Assembly (NCBI RefSeq): GCF_021117275.1
Contig: NZ_CP088245.1
Span: 3,261,501 to 3,325,500 of the forward strand
Source: Metabacillus sp. B2-18
GTDB lineage: Bacteria > Bacillota > Bacilli > Bacillales > Bacillaceae
DNA: 64,000 bases
Direction of reading: 5' to 3'
Positions within the stretch are counted from its first letter, which is position 1, and each line of letters opens with the position of its first letter. Below, piece by piece: positions 1-7,737 of this stretch. The position numbers were made by a program, and so were the translations under genes. The notes under the pieces are model-generated. The model was not told the origin of the DNA. It worked only from the letters and a program-made list of their open reading frames with translations, and did not search any database.

Positions 1-655
1 TCGGTAATGAATGGGCATCCGAATTTGTTAAAAAAGCAAAACGATGTAACTCAGCTATTTGATCGGCCATTATTGTATCAGAGCTTAACCCTAACTCTAC
101 TGCATCAATCTGATCTGGGTTGAAAACTTCCGTTATTGAGTGAGATACGCCACTACCATATAAGCTTTTATGCGGTGTGAAGATATGTGCAGGTATAAAT
201 AATCCTTCCAGCTCTTTTACAACTGTTTGTAATGTTTTTCCGGTTTCATATATTCTTTGTGAACTTAATGTGTTATTTGTTACTCTTTTGGAAAGCCAGA
301 TTGAGAATTCCTTCATTTTTTGAAGTGTTGGAAAATAAACTAAAACATGAATTGGCCCTTTACAGCTTTCATCATAAATTTCCAGCTCACTTCCAAGAAT
401 TAGTGTTGTTTGCTGAAATCGTATGCCACCACCTTCTAACTCTACACAACTCCCATCTTCAAGGAGTTTCTCGAGAGTTAACATGATTTCCGGCACATGA
501 CAATCAATAATTCCTACAATATCAATCCCTTTATGTTCACTTGCTTCAATTAAAATGTTTTCCAAGGTAAGTGACCTTGAAGCAGTAATTTTCACTGGCT
601 TCCCTGATTTTGTTTGTCCTATATGAATATGTAAGTCAGCAAAATAACTGTTCAT
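1..655 (-). CDS. Endonuclease Q (EndoQ)/YqxK-like PHP-domain protein, 3' part cut by window edge
   Basis: The reverse strand is open from the ATG at 655 to the window edge, giving 218 residues without a stop; the C-terminal part lies outside. The protein starts MNSYFADLHIHIG, and the LHIH near the N-terminus plus TNSDAH near residue 213 are metal-binding motifs of a PHP-type fold. The stretch SGKPVKITASRS and IVGIIDCH are typical of the EndoQ/YqxK family. Characterised EndoQ enzymes cut DNA 5' of deaminated bases, so a repair role is inferred here. It follows nudF on the same strand with a short gap, the arrangement of yqxK and nudF in B. subtilis. The family call is firm; the enzymatic activity is not shown. 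Confidence 0.8.
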   Translation of the reverse strand, partial: MNSYFADLHIHIGQTKSGKPVKITASRSLTLENILIEASEHKGIDIVGIIDCHVPEIMLTLEKLLEDGSCVELEGGGIRFQQTTLILGSELEIYDESCKGPIHVLVYFPTLQKMKEFSIWLSKRVTNNTLSSQRIYETGKTLQTVVKELEGLFIPAHIFTPHKSLYGSGVSHSITEVFNPDQIDAVELGLSSDTIMADQIAELHRFAFLTNSDAHSLP

Positions 656-684
656 AAATGCTAACATCCTCTAATTTTTAATGG

Positions 685-1242
685 TTATTTACTTGAATTT
701 TGCCTAGCTTGTTTTAATTGCAAATACTGAACAGCATAGGCCGTTTTCGCATCGTAGATTCGTTTATTGGCAATCATTTGTTCAGCTTCCTCTAGTGTTA
801 CCTCCATCACCTCAACAAATTCATCTTCATCTAATTCTGCTGCCTCTGAAAGCTTTTCAAGATTTTCCGCAAGAAATAAATGAACAAGTTCATCTGCAAA
901 ACCAGGAGATGTATAAAAAGAAATTAGTGGCTCTAAATGAGTACAAGTGTACCCTGTTTCTTCTTCAAGTTCTCTTCGTGCTGTTGTTTCAGGCTCTTCC
1001 CCTTTTTCTAGTTTTCCAGCTGGGATTTCCACTAAATTACGTTCTAACGGCTTGCGAAATTGCTCTACCATAACAATTTTGTTTTCCGGAGTAATCGCTA
1101 TAACTGCTACTGCCCCTGGATGCTTAACAATTTCTCTTGAACTTGTCTTTCCGTTTGGAAGTTCAACTTGTTCTACATATAAATCAATAATTCTTCCTTT
1201 AAAAATTTCTTTAGATGATAATGTTTTTTCGTTCAAATTCAT
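685..1242 (-). CDS. nudF: ADP-ribose pyrophosphatase, Nudix family
   Basis: The product (185 aa) hydrolyses ADP-ribose to AMP and ribose 5-phosphate in the cytoplasm. A complete Nudix box lies at about residues 76-98 (GKLEKGE then RELEEETGY), with the catalytic Glu residues in REXXEEXG. I use the ATG at 1242, preceded by AGGAGCTG, because it gives the usual family N-terminus; an ATG 45 bases upstream is also open but lacks a good ribosome binding site. It is transcribed toward the EndoQ-like gene and is divergent from mciZ, matching the B. subtilis nudF neighbourhood. Confidence 0.93.
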   Translation of the reverse strand: MNLNEKTLSSKEIFKGRIIDLYVEQVELPNGKTSSREIVKHPGAVAVIAITPENKIVMVEQFRKPLERNLVEIPAGKLEKGEEPETTARRELEEETGYTCTHLEPLISFYTSPGFADELVHLFLAENLEKLSEAAELDEDEFVEVMEVTLEEAEQMIANKRIYDAKTAYAVQYLQLKQARQNSSK

Positions 1243-1324
1243 CGTTACTTCAGCTCCTGTTCTATAAGCTTTTTTATCCTCATACATTCTATCATATCTT
1301 AACTGGAAGGGAATGGATTGCCGG

Positions 1325-1504
1325 GTGAAAATCTATCGACACGATCAAGGAATCACTCTTGTAGGTAAGGCTTGGGAAATTAGAGCAAAGTTAAAGGAAT
1401 ATGGAAACATTTACTCAACGGTGAATGAATGGGTTCAAAACGAAAAGCACAATAAAAAGAAAAGAAATCGTCGTGGCACCTTTACTAATAACACTTTTAA
1501 CTAA
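1325..1504 (+). CDS. mciZ: FtsZ assembly inhibitor MciZ-like peptide with extended basic tail
   Basis: The core VGKAWEIRAKLKEYG at residues 13-27 matches the 40-residue B. subtilis MciZ, a mother-cell peptide that caps FtsZ filaments and blocks Z-ring formation during sporulation. The location beside nudF is also that of mciZ. I choose the GTG at 1325 because it yields a VKIYRH N-terminus like that of MciZ. An in-frame ATG at 1313 sits only one base after the GGAAGGG ribosome binding site, so the start is uncertain. The peptide is 59 residues: about 19 extra residues follow the homologous core, rich in Lys/Arg (KKKRNRR). No sigma-H promoter could be assigned with confidence. Confidence 0.85.
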   Translation: MKIYRHDQGITLVGKAWEIRAKLKEYGNIYSTVNEWVQNEKHNKKKRNRRGTFTNNTFN

Positions 1505-1594
1505 GGATAAACAGCAGTGTCTTTCAGTTGATTTTCACCAGGCTTTGTACTAATCTCAATGATATGACTTGATATTATACTGGAGTGATTATGT

Positions 1595-2503
1595 TTGCGA
1601 AAAAGACAACTCGGTAAATCTGATTTATTTGTGAGTGAAGTTGGCCTTGGTTGTATGTCACTAGGTACAGATGAAAAACATGCCCTTTCACTTGTTGATA
1701 GGGCGATTAACTTGGGAATTAATTATTTAGACACAGCTGATTTATATGATGCAGGGGTAAACGAGGAGCTTGTTGGCAAAGCGATTAAACATCGACGCAA
1801 CGAAATAATCTTAGCCACAAAAGTCGGAAACAAGTGGAAAGAAGATAAAAGCGGCTGGACATGGGATCCATCTAAGGCATATATAAAAACTGCTGTAAAA
1901 GAAAGTTTAAAACGTCTACAGACAGATTATATTGACCTTTATCAGTTACATGGAGGCACAATTGAAGATCATATTGATGAGACGATTGAAGCTTTCGAAG
2001 AATTAAAGCAAGAGGGTGTCATCCGATATTATGGTATTTCCTCTATTCGCCCTAATGTGATTAAGGAATATTTGAGCAAATCGAACATTGTTTCAATTAT
2101 GATGCAATACAGCTTATTGGATCGTCGTCCAGAAGAATATTTTTCTATCATTAAAGAGCATAATGTAAGTGTCATTGCCCGTGGTCCGCTTGCAAAAGGA
2201 CTTCTTACTAAAAAACCTTTAGGAGAAAAATCAACATCTAAAGGCTACTTAACTTATTCAGAGGCTGAGCTAAAAAATGTATTACCTATGTTAGAACAAG
2301 TAGATTCTAACCATACTATAACTGAACTAGCTTTACAATATTGCCTACATCAAGATGTAGTTGGTACTGTTATTCCAGGTGCTAGCAAGTTAGAGCAATT
2401 AATTGAAAATGCTGAAGCAGGATCTGCAGAAAGACTATCACAGCAAACCTATGAAGAGCTGCAAACACTAACAAAATTTGATAAATATGAACAGCATCGT
2501 TAA
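1595..2503 (+). CDS. yqkF: Aldo/keto reductase family oxidoreductase (YqkF-like)
   Basis: This 302-residue protein is a single-domain aldo/keto reductase with a TIM-barrel fold, expected to reduce carbonyls with NADPH. The catalytic tetrad is visible: Asp and Tyr in YLDTADLYD (about residues 46-54), Lys in LATKVG (about 78) and His in YQLHGG (about 115). RXPLAXGLL-type and VIPGASK segments near the C-terminus form the cofactor pocket. Translation starts at TTG 1595, eight bases after GGAGTG. The substrate is unknown. A strong terminator follows, shared with the convergent DUF3886 gene. Confidence 0.88.
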   Translation: MRKRQLGKSDLFVSEVGLGCMSLGTDEKHALSLVDRAINLGINYLDTADLYDAGVNEELVGKAIKHRRNEIILATKVGNKWKEDKSGWTWDPSKAYIKTAVKESLKRLQTDYIDLYQLHGGTIEDHIDETIEAFEELKQEGVIRYYGISSIRPNVIKEYLSKSNIVSIMMQYSLLDRRPEEYFSIIKEHNVSVIARGPLAKGLLTKKPLGEKSTSKGYLTYSEAELKNVLPMLEQVDSNHTITELALQYCLHQDVVGTVIPGASKLEQLIENAEAGSAERLSQQTYEELQTLTKFDKYEQHR

Positions 2504-2539
2504 AAGTTAAAAGCGGAGTTAACCCCGCTTTTAACTTTT
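2502..2539. terminator. Bidirectional intrinsic terminator
   Basis: A perfect 15-bp inverted repeat (2502-2516 with 2525-2539), with an 8-base loop and A/T-rich outer arms, forms U-tracts in both directions. It lies between the convergent yqkF and DUF3886 genes. Confidence 0.9.
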
Positions 2540-2776
2540 TTATTTGAACTCTTTCCATGATAGAGAGCTTTCGTTAAAAAGCTCTTCAAAACTTTTATTT
2601 TTCTCCCTTTGCTTTCTCTCCTCAATCCGTTTACGCTCAAGAGCCGCCTCTTTTTCTTCATGCTCTTTTGTTAAATCCTTTTTTACGGCCTTTAATTGTT
2701 CTAAAAGATCATTATTTAAATGATCTGATAAAGATACAGCTTGATCATCCTTTTTCTTTTTGTTTGTTTTCTTCAT
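2540..2776 (-). CDS. Small charged protein, DUF3886 family (YqkE-like)
   Basis: This 78-residue protein is highly hydrophilic with a long Lys/Glu/Arg-rich central segment (about residues 28-62), probably a continuous helix or coiled coil, and ends in the family's characteristic KNKSFEELFNESSLSWKEFK tail. It has no signal peptide or membrane segment. The ribosome binding site AAGAGGAGG precedes the ATG well. The family is recognised as DUF3886; the function is unknown. The yqkE name rests on synteny with yqkF. Confidence 0.75.
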   Translation of the reverse strand: MKKTNKKKKDDQAVSLSDHLNNDLLEQLKAVKKDLTKEHEEKEAALERKRIEERKQREKNKSFEELFNESSLSWKEFK

Positions 2777-2985
2777 CTAAGTTGCCTCCTCTTACCCTCA
2801 ATCTAGTAAAATTATAGCAAATTTATCACAGTTTTAACTACTTGTACCTCTTGTTTTAATTAGCCAATAATTAGAAATAAACAAGTTAAAACCTAAACCA
2901 ACGAATATGAAATGGGATTAAATAGAGTAACCGTATAAATTGCTGACATATCAGACATTTTAATGAAAGAAAGGAGAGATGTAAT

Positions 2986-3105
2986 ATGGCAAAACAACGT
3001 GGACAAAAAGGTAAACCAAATTCTGACACAACCAATAATAAGATGGCAGCGGAAGAAATGGAAAAGGCTATTCATCCAACCAAAAGACAAAATTCACCGC
3101 AGTAA
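2986..3105 (+). CDS. 39-residue hydrophilic small protein
   Basis: A short ORF begins at ATG 2986 after a strong AAAGGAGAG ribosome binding site and ends at TAA 3105, immediately followed by an intrinsic terminator. The product MAKQRGQKGKPNSDTTNNKM and onward is Lys/Gln/Asn rich with no hydrophobic segment, in the style of small spore proteins, but I do not recognise a named family. The ribosome binding site, length and dedicated terminator make it a likely real gene. A reverse-strand ORF over this region (2893-3090) has no ribosome binding site and is not supported. Confidence 0.65.
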   Translation: MAKQRGQKGKPNSDTTNNKMAAEEMEKAIHPTKRQNSPQ

Positions 3106-3110
3106 TTACT

Positions 3111-3140
3111 GAAGACAGGCATAACGCTTGTCTTCTTTTA
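3111..3140 (+). terminator. Intrinsic terminator of the 39-aa ORF
   Basis: The repeat GAAGACAGGC / GCTTGTCTTC (3111-3120, 3126-3135) has one G-U pair and a 5-base loop, and is followed by TTTTATTT. Confidence 0.8.
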
Positions 3141-3215
3141 TTTCATGACAAGAATATTTGTGCTGAACTTTTTTTCATGTAAAATAAAAGGTATGTTCAT
3201 TCTAGGAGGTTTCTC

Positions 3216-4151
3216 ATGAAAAAAATATTCACGACGATCTTTATCATCCTTTCATATGTTTTAATTGTTGGCTTTTTCTTTACGAATAAGATGATGTATA
3301 TAAAAAAGAAGAAGGATGAAGAAATCATTGACAGAGAAACGAAATATGGTTTTTATAATCATGAAGATGTTGACTCTCTCCATAAAAGAGATTTCTCTAT
3401 TACTTCCCAATTCGGTTACAAAATTAAGGGGGCTCTTTATGAACCACATCATACTAATCATTACATGATCATTTGTCATGGTGTGACAGTCAATCGACTC
3501 AATTCTGTTAAATATATGAATTTGTTTATCCAAAAGGGCTGGAATGTATTAATTTATGATCATCGACGCCATGGTGAAAGTGGAGGTAAAACCACAAGCT
3601 ATGGTCACTACGAAAAATTTGACCTTAAGACTGTTGTTAACTGGCTAAAAAATGAGGTTGGTGAATCACTTATTTTAGGTATACATGGCGAATCTATGGG
3701 AGCAGTTACTACTCTACTTTATGGTGGAATGGTTGAGGATGGAGCTGACTTTTACATAGCCGATTGTCCGTTTTCTGAACTAGAAGCTCAACTTCTTTAT
3801 CGCCTTAAAGTCGAATTTAATATTCCTGGTTTTTTGGTTATGCCAATTGCTAAACCATTTGTTAAGCTTCGTGACCGGTATTCACTTAAAGATGTTTCCC
3901 CGCTTAGCATAATAAATAATATCCATCATCCTGTCCTATTTATTCATAGTAAGGATGATGATTACATACCTGTTGATATGACGAAGCAGCTATATGATAA
4001 GAAAAAAGGCTATAGAAAGCTCTATATTGCTGAAAAGGGATCCCACGCAATGTCATATGCTGAAAATCGAGAGAAATATTCAGAAGTAATAGATGAGTTT
4101 TTTGAGGATATTGGTGTAGTCTCTAATGTGCAGCTAGGACCTACAAGGTGA
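3216..4151 (+). CDS. yqkD: Alpha/beta hydrolase with N-terminal membrane anchor (YqkD-like)
   Basis: The 311-residue protein has one N-terminal hydrophobic segment (about residues 4-23), probably a membrane anchor, then an alpha/beta hydrolase domain. The nucleophile elbow GESMG places the catalytic Ser near residue 160. HSKDDDYIP holds the likely acid Asp (about 255) and GSHAM the likely His (about 285). The HG at residues 88-89 forms the oxyanion region. The ATG at 3216 follows TAGGAGG. The natural substrate is unknown. It lies between the 39-aa ORF and an alanine-type symporter, followed by an unusual long inverted repeat rather than a typical terminator. Confidence 0.88.
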   Translation: MKKIFTTIFIILSYVLIVGFFFTNKMMYIKKKKDEEIIDRETKYGFYNHEDVDSLHKRDFSITSQFGYKIKGALYEPHHTNHYMIICHGVTVNRLNSVKYMNLFIQKGWNVLIYDHRRHGESGGKTTSYGHYEKFDLKTVVNWLKNEVGESLILGIHGESMGAVTTLLYGGMVEDGADFYIADCPFSELEAQLLYRLKVEFNIPGFLVMPIAKPFVKLRDRYSLKDVSPLSIINNIHHPVLFIHSKDDDYIPVDMTKQLYDKKKGYRKLYIAEKGSHAMSYAENREKYSEVIDEFFEDIGVVSNVQLGPTR

Positions 4152-4160
4152 TACATTATT

Positions 4161-4206
4161 TATAGGGCTGATCACAACTCAGCATGTAGGTGTGATCAGC
4201 CCTATA
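4161..4206. repeat. Perfect 16-bp inverted repeat without U-tract
   Basis: The arms TATAGGGCTGATCACA (4161-4176) and its exact reverse complement (4191-4206) are separated by 14 bases. It lies just after yqkD. Neither side has a run of T, so it is not a textbook intrinsic terminator. It could be an RNA-end-protecting hairpin, an inefficient terminator or a protein-binding site. Confidence 0.8.
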
Positions 4207-4360
4207 AATATCACTAATCCTCCTTCAACTTCCCACTCTAATAATTATCCCATACGCTTATCTTTTTCACTTCTTGCAATAGAATAGTTTATCAGGGACT
4301 TCTAATATGCTAATATAATAAAAGTATTTAGTTAGAAAAGTATTAGAAGGAGTTTGGTTT

Positions 4361-5767
4361 ATGACAATAATTGAAAATATCATTAATGGCACAAATACAT
4401 TGTTATGGTCATATGTATTAATCATTATGTTAATTGGCGCAGGAATTTACTTTACTGTCCGAACAAAATTCGTTCAATTTCGAATGATAGGTGAAATGGT
4501 TCGCTTATTAGGTGAAGGTGCAACCGCAAATAAAAAGGGTGTTTCATCTTTTCAGGCATTTTGTATTAGTACTGCCTCACGTGTTGGTACTGGTAACCTA
4601 GCTGGTGTTGCCATCGCAATTACAACAGGAGGACCAGGAGCTGTTTTTTGGATGTGGCTAATTGCCTTAATTGGCTCTGCATCTGCATTTGTTGAAAGCA
4701 CACTTGCTCAAATTTATAAAATAAAAGATGGCGACACATTCCGTGGTGGTCCGGCCTATTACATGGAAAAAGCACTAAATGCTCGTTGGATGGGTGTTAC
4801 CTTCGCTGTATTGATAACGCTAACTTTTGGCTTAGCTTTTAACTCTGTCCAGGCAAACACAATTACAAGTGCTTTTCACTCATCATTCGGTATTAACAAG
4901 GTTTTAATAGCTATCATTTTATCTATAATCACAGCGATTATTATCTTTGGTGGAATTAAAAGAATTGCAAAGGTATCTGAAATTATTGTACCAATTATGG
5001 CAGGAGCTTATATTCTCGTTGCACTATTTATTATGCTAACAAATATTACAGAAATCCCAAGCGTATTTATGTTAATATTCGAAAGTGCCTTTGGACTTAA
5101 AGAGGCTGCAGGTGGTGCTTTAGGTGCGGCAATGATGAATGGAATCAAACGAGGATTGTTTTCAAACGAAGCAGGGATGGGAAGCTCACCTAATGCTGCA
5201 GCTACTGCTGATGTCAGCCACCCTGTTAAACAAGGTTTAATTCAAGCACTTGGGGTGTTTGTTGATACGATTATTATTTGTAGTTCAACTGCATTTATCA
5301 TCTTGTTATCAGGTCTTTATACCTCACAAGAATCTGATGGTATTATCCTAACACAACAAGCACTAGAAACATCTATAGGATCATGGGCCGGAATATTCCT
5401 TGCATTTATCGTTCTCATGTTCGCATTCAGCTCTATTGTTGGAAATTACTATTACGGAGAATCCAATATTGAATTTATTAATCAAAAAAAGGTCTATCTT
5501 ATTATTTATCGTATAGCTGTTGTATTTATGGTTGCTTTTGGATCATTAGCTTCCTTAAACTTCGTGTGGAGTTTAGCCGATATGTTTATGGGTCTAATGG
5601 CAATTATTAATTTAATCGCCATTTCGATACTTGGCAAAATTGCATTCTCTGCACTTAACGACTATACAAAACAAAAAGCAAACGGAAAAGATCCAGTCTT
5701 TGATAAAACCTCCATTAAAGGTTTAAAAAATGTTGAAGCATGGGAAAAGCCTTTAGAAAAATCGTAA
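4361..5767 (+). CDS. Sodium:alanine/glycine symporter, AGCS family
   Basis: This 468-residue polytopic membrane protein imports small amino acids with Na+. It has about ten hydrophobic helices. Family signatures are visible: an N-terminal GVSSFQAFCISTASRVGTGN block (about residues 60-79), GGPGAVFWMW, and the SNEAGMGSSPNAAA motif in the middle of the protein (about residues 268-281). The ATG at 4361 follows AGAAGGAG. The B. subtilis paralogues are AlsT, GlnT and YrbD; which one this matches cannot be decided here, so no symbol is given. It is monocistronic with a hairpin downstream. Confidence 0.92.
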   Translation: MTIIENIINGTNTLLWSYVLIIMLIGAGIYFTVRTKFVQFRMIGEMVRLLGEGATANKKGVSSFQAFCISTASRVGTGNLAGVAIAITTGGPGAVFWMWLIALIGSASAFVESTLAQIYKIKDGDTFRGGPAYYMEKALNARWMGVTFAVLITLTFGLAFNSVQANTITSAFHSSFGINKVLIAIILSIITAIIIFGGIKRIAKVSEIIVPIMAGAYILVALFIMLTNITEIPSVFMLIFESAFGLKEAAGGALGAAMMNGIKRGLFSNEAGMGSSPNAAATADVSHPVKQGLIQALGVFVDTIIICSSTAFIILLSGLYTSQESDGIILTQQALETSIGSWAGIFLAFIVLMFAFSSIVGNYYYGESNIEFINQKKVYLIIYRIAVVFMVAFGSLASLNFVWSLADMFMGLMAIINLIAISILGKIAFSALNDYTKQKANGKDPVFDKTSIKGLKNVEAWEKPLEKS

Positions 5768-5778
5768 AGCAGTTATAA

Positions 5779-5828
5779 AAAAACCTTTTTACTATAGTCA
5801 TTGATTTGACTTGTAAAGAGGTTTTTTA
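5779..5828. terminator. A/T-rich terminator after the symporter gene
   Basis: AAAAAACCT pairs with AGGTTTTTT, with a second inner pairing TTTAC/GTAAA, giving T-runs on both strands. It terminates the symporter transcript. Confidence 0.7.
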
Positions 5829-5891
5829 GTGGTAAAACAGTGTTCGACATGGGAACGTTTAAGCCCAGGTTATAAGGGTTGTACAATATAA

Positions 5892-5912
5892 AAACCAATC
5901 TAAAAAGATTGG
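5892..5912 (-). terminator. Terminator after the yqkC-like gene
   Basis: On the reverse strand CCAATC-TTTTTA-GATTGG is followed by TTTTTATA. It sits 20 bases after the DUF2552 gene stop. Confidence 0.75.
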
Positions 5913-5932
5913 CCTCTATTATTCTTGCCTAG

Positions 5933-6175
5933 CTAGCCTAAGACGTCTGAAATATTCTTCATGTTTTCTTCAATCCATTGAAGCGCTTCGTCTATCGTAG
6001 GAAATTCCTGTGCCTCAAAAGACATCTCGTCTTGCAGAAGCCAAACGTCCTTCGTGTCTTCATGAGATCCACCAATTGACCAGTGAAGAAGACTATATGG
6101 ATGGTTTTCATTTAAAAAGGATACCCATGTTTTATTTAAAGCTACATTTTTTATGGAAGTTAATCGATCCTTCAT
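5933..6175 (-). CDS. yqkC: DUF2552 family protein (YqkC-like)
   Basis: This 80-residue cytoplasmic protein has the motifs [16 protein letters not shown] near residues 19-34 and [16 protein letters not shown], the recognisable YqkC/DUF2552 pattern. No catalytic residues or ligand motifs are evident. It starts 10 bases after the yqkB-like gene stop, so the two are cotranscribed as in B. subtilis. Function is unknown. Confidence 0.78.
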   Translation of the reverse strand: MKDRLTSIKNVALNKTWVSFLNENHPYSLLHWSIGGSHEDTKDVWLLQDEMSFEAQEFPTIDEALQWIEENMKNISDVLG

Positions 6176-6184
6176 CTATACTCC

Positions 6185-6508
6185 TCACTTTACAACTAAA
6201 CTCATACGTGGATTTAATATTTGTGAGGGACTTTTTAACATGAAGCTTTTAGCTGACTCGTTATAAGAAATCGTTAGCTGATCATCTAAAAAGACCATCT
6301 TCGTTCTTTCTACTACTAAAGGCACATAATTTGTCTCTATCTTCACATCATCCTGATCTTGTTCTTCAACAAGCCACAATGCTGTTACACCGCTCATAAC
6401 GCAGCCACAACCTTCAGTATCGTATTTTATCTTTAAAAACCGCTCATTATTTTCAGCTAATTTTGGTGCTAGTTGTTGTATTGCTTCATCTGTAAAAGTC
6501 ACCTGCAT
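6185..6508 (-). CDS. yqkB: HesB/IscA-type iron-sulfur biosynthesis-like protein (YqkB-like)
   Basis: The 107-residue product has the HesB-like fold pattern: N-terminal FTDEAIQQL, a central GCGCVMSG segment around residue 34 with two Cys, and a C-terminal NPRMSLVV strand. It lacks the C-terminal CxC pair of canonical A-type Fe-S carriers, so a classical scaffold role is doubtful; the YqkB subgroup is functionally undefined. It lies directly upstream of the yqkC-like gene. Confidence 0.82.
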   Translation of the reverse strand: MQVTFTDEAIQQLAPKLAENNERFLKIKYDTEGCGCVMSGVTALWLVEEQDQDDVKIETNYVPLVVERTKMVFLDDQLTISYNESAKSFMLKSPSQILNPRMSLVVK

Positions 6509-6601
6509 GATAAATCTCCTTTTTAAAATCCATTTTATATAAGCTATATTTTATCACAGGCTATATATTCTTGCATAAATTTACTCCTAGAGGACCTTCG
6601 T

Positions 6602-6632
6602 AAAAAAAGATGAGTACTATAACTACTCATCC
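6602..6632 (-). terminator. Terminator of the polYB-SGNH-YolD transcript
   Basis: On the reverse strand GATGAGTA (6624-6631) pairs with TACTCATC (6609-6616), followed by TTTTTTTA, four bases beyond the YolD-like stop. Confidence 0.88.
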
Positions 6633-6634
6633 TC

Positions 6635-6967
6635 TTACTTTTGTTTCAAATCTACAATTGTTTGAATCGGCAGCTGCTGACGGTCACCTGTTTTCTCATT
6701 TATAATTCGCAAAGTATGCTGAATGGGATCAATATAATGTACATAACCTGTGCACATATGAAGAAAATGATCCTTATAATAGGTAAACACAAGTTCTGTG
6801 TGCTCTTCCATTGCCTGACAAATGGTTTCATTTAATTGTTCAAGTTGCTGTTCATCAAGTTCCGGTTTCTCCTGATAGGTATCTTCTTCCGACCAGTCTC
6901 GTAAAAGCTTAACATGTTCAGGGAGCATCATAGATGTCCATTTTATATTTCCTCTATCCCGTATTAT
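6635..6967 (-). CDS. YolD-like protein with apparent ATA start codon
   Basis: The YolD family is commonly found next to Y-family DNA polymerases and often under LexA control. The familiar N-terminus RDRGNIKWTSMMLPEHV is encoded only if translation begins upstream of the first ATG (6931). Reading back in frame there is no ATG, GTG or TTG before a stop at 6974-6976. However, an ATA at 6967-6965 lies 9 bases after AAGGTGG (6983-6977) and gives M-I-R-D-R-G, the expected family start. The internal ATG at 6931 has no well-spaced ribosome binding site. The 110-residue product ends RQQLPIQTIVDLKQK. It is the last gene of the polYB operon and is followed by a strong terminator. Confidence 0.75.
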   Translation of the reverse strand: MIRDRGNIKWTSMMLPEHVKLLRDWSEEDTYQEKPELDEQQLEQLNETICQAMEEHTELVFTYYKDHFLHMCTGYVHYIDPIQHTLRIINEKTGDRQQLPIQTIVDLKQK

Positions 6968-6996
6968 GTCTCGTCACCACCTTCAAAACAATTTAA

Positions 6997-7650
6997 CTAG
7001 TGAAAAGCTTTCGGATAGCCTAATTGAGCTAATGTATGAGCAATCTCTTGATATCCGAGATTATTTGGATGGATATGATCTCTAGATAAAAGATCGTCTT
7101 GTCGGTCTTTAAACACCGAGTAAATATCTGCAACTCGAATTGTTTTTCCATTATCAAAGCTGTTTAAATGACGATTAAAAAAACGAACCCATTTATCTGC
7201 AAGTGCAATTTCCGGCAATGGATTATAAAGATTAAGCAAATAAATGATAAAAGGAACACCACAATCCTTTTTTAATTCATGAATGGTTTCCATTATTTTC
7301 ACCATATTGTCATGACACTCTTTTACAGATTGAGCTAGGTCTGTTGTATCACGGGATTCCACAAATTCTTTGCTTGCTTGAATTAAATCGTTTCCTCCAG
7401 CTGAGATGGTAATAATGTTGGCATGTTCGATTTTCCGATGCAACTCTGGACTCTCTACAATTTGTAAAACACCGCCTGTTTCTATACCAGATTTTGCGTA
7501 AATACCAGCACATACGTGGGTATTTAGCTTTTCCTCAGTTAATCTTACATAACGTCCAACAAATCCAGGTGCTAGAAATGATGCTCCTACTCCAACTGTC
7601 AAGGAATCTCCTAAAGCTATATATGTTAAACAGGACTGATTTGTTTCCAC
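6997..7650 (-). CDS. SGNH/GDSL-family hydrolase
   Basis: This 217-residue protein is a GDSL-type esterase/lipase: block I ALGDSLTVGVG at about residues 12-22 with the catalytic Ser, block III GGND near 94, and block V DHIHPN near 194 with the Asp-His pair. No signal peptide is evident, so it is probably cytoplasmic. Translation starts at GTG 7650, seven bases after AGGAGG. It sits between polYB and the YolD-like gene, 87 bases after polYB and with the YolD ribosome binding site starting 14 bases after its stop. This suggests cotranscription and possible DNA-damage induction. The substrate is unknown. Confidence 0.85.
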   Translation of the reverse strand: METNQSCLTYIALGDSLTVGVGASFLAPGFVGRYVRLTEEKLNTHVCAGIYAKSGIETGGVLQIVESPELHRKIEHANIITISAGGNDLIQASKEFVESRDTTDLAQSVKECHDNMVKIMETIHELKKDCGVPFIIYLLNLYNPLPEIALADKWVRFFNRHLNSFDNGKTIRVADIYSVFKDRQDDLLSRDHIHPNNLGYQEIAHTLAQLGYPKAFH

Positions 7651-7737
7651 ATGATATCCTCCTAAAAAAGCAAATAAAGTCCTTATACTTTATTCCTAAT
7701 CAGAAGGATCGTAGCTTTTCCAAATTGAAATAGGCTT

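Noticed and set aside
232..486. 84-aa + strand ORF
   Set aside because: Complement of the EndoQ-like gene, whose reverse-strand frame carries conserved motifs over the whole stretch.
2893..3090. 65-aa reverse ORF over the 39-aa gene
   Set aside because: No ribosome binding site; the opposite strand has a strong one plus a terminator.
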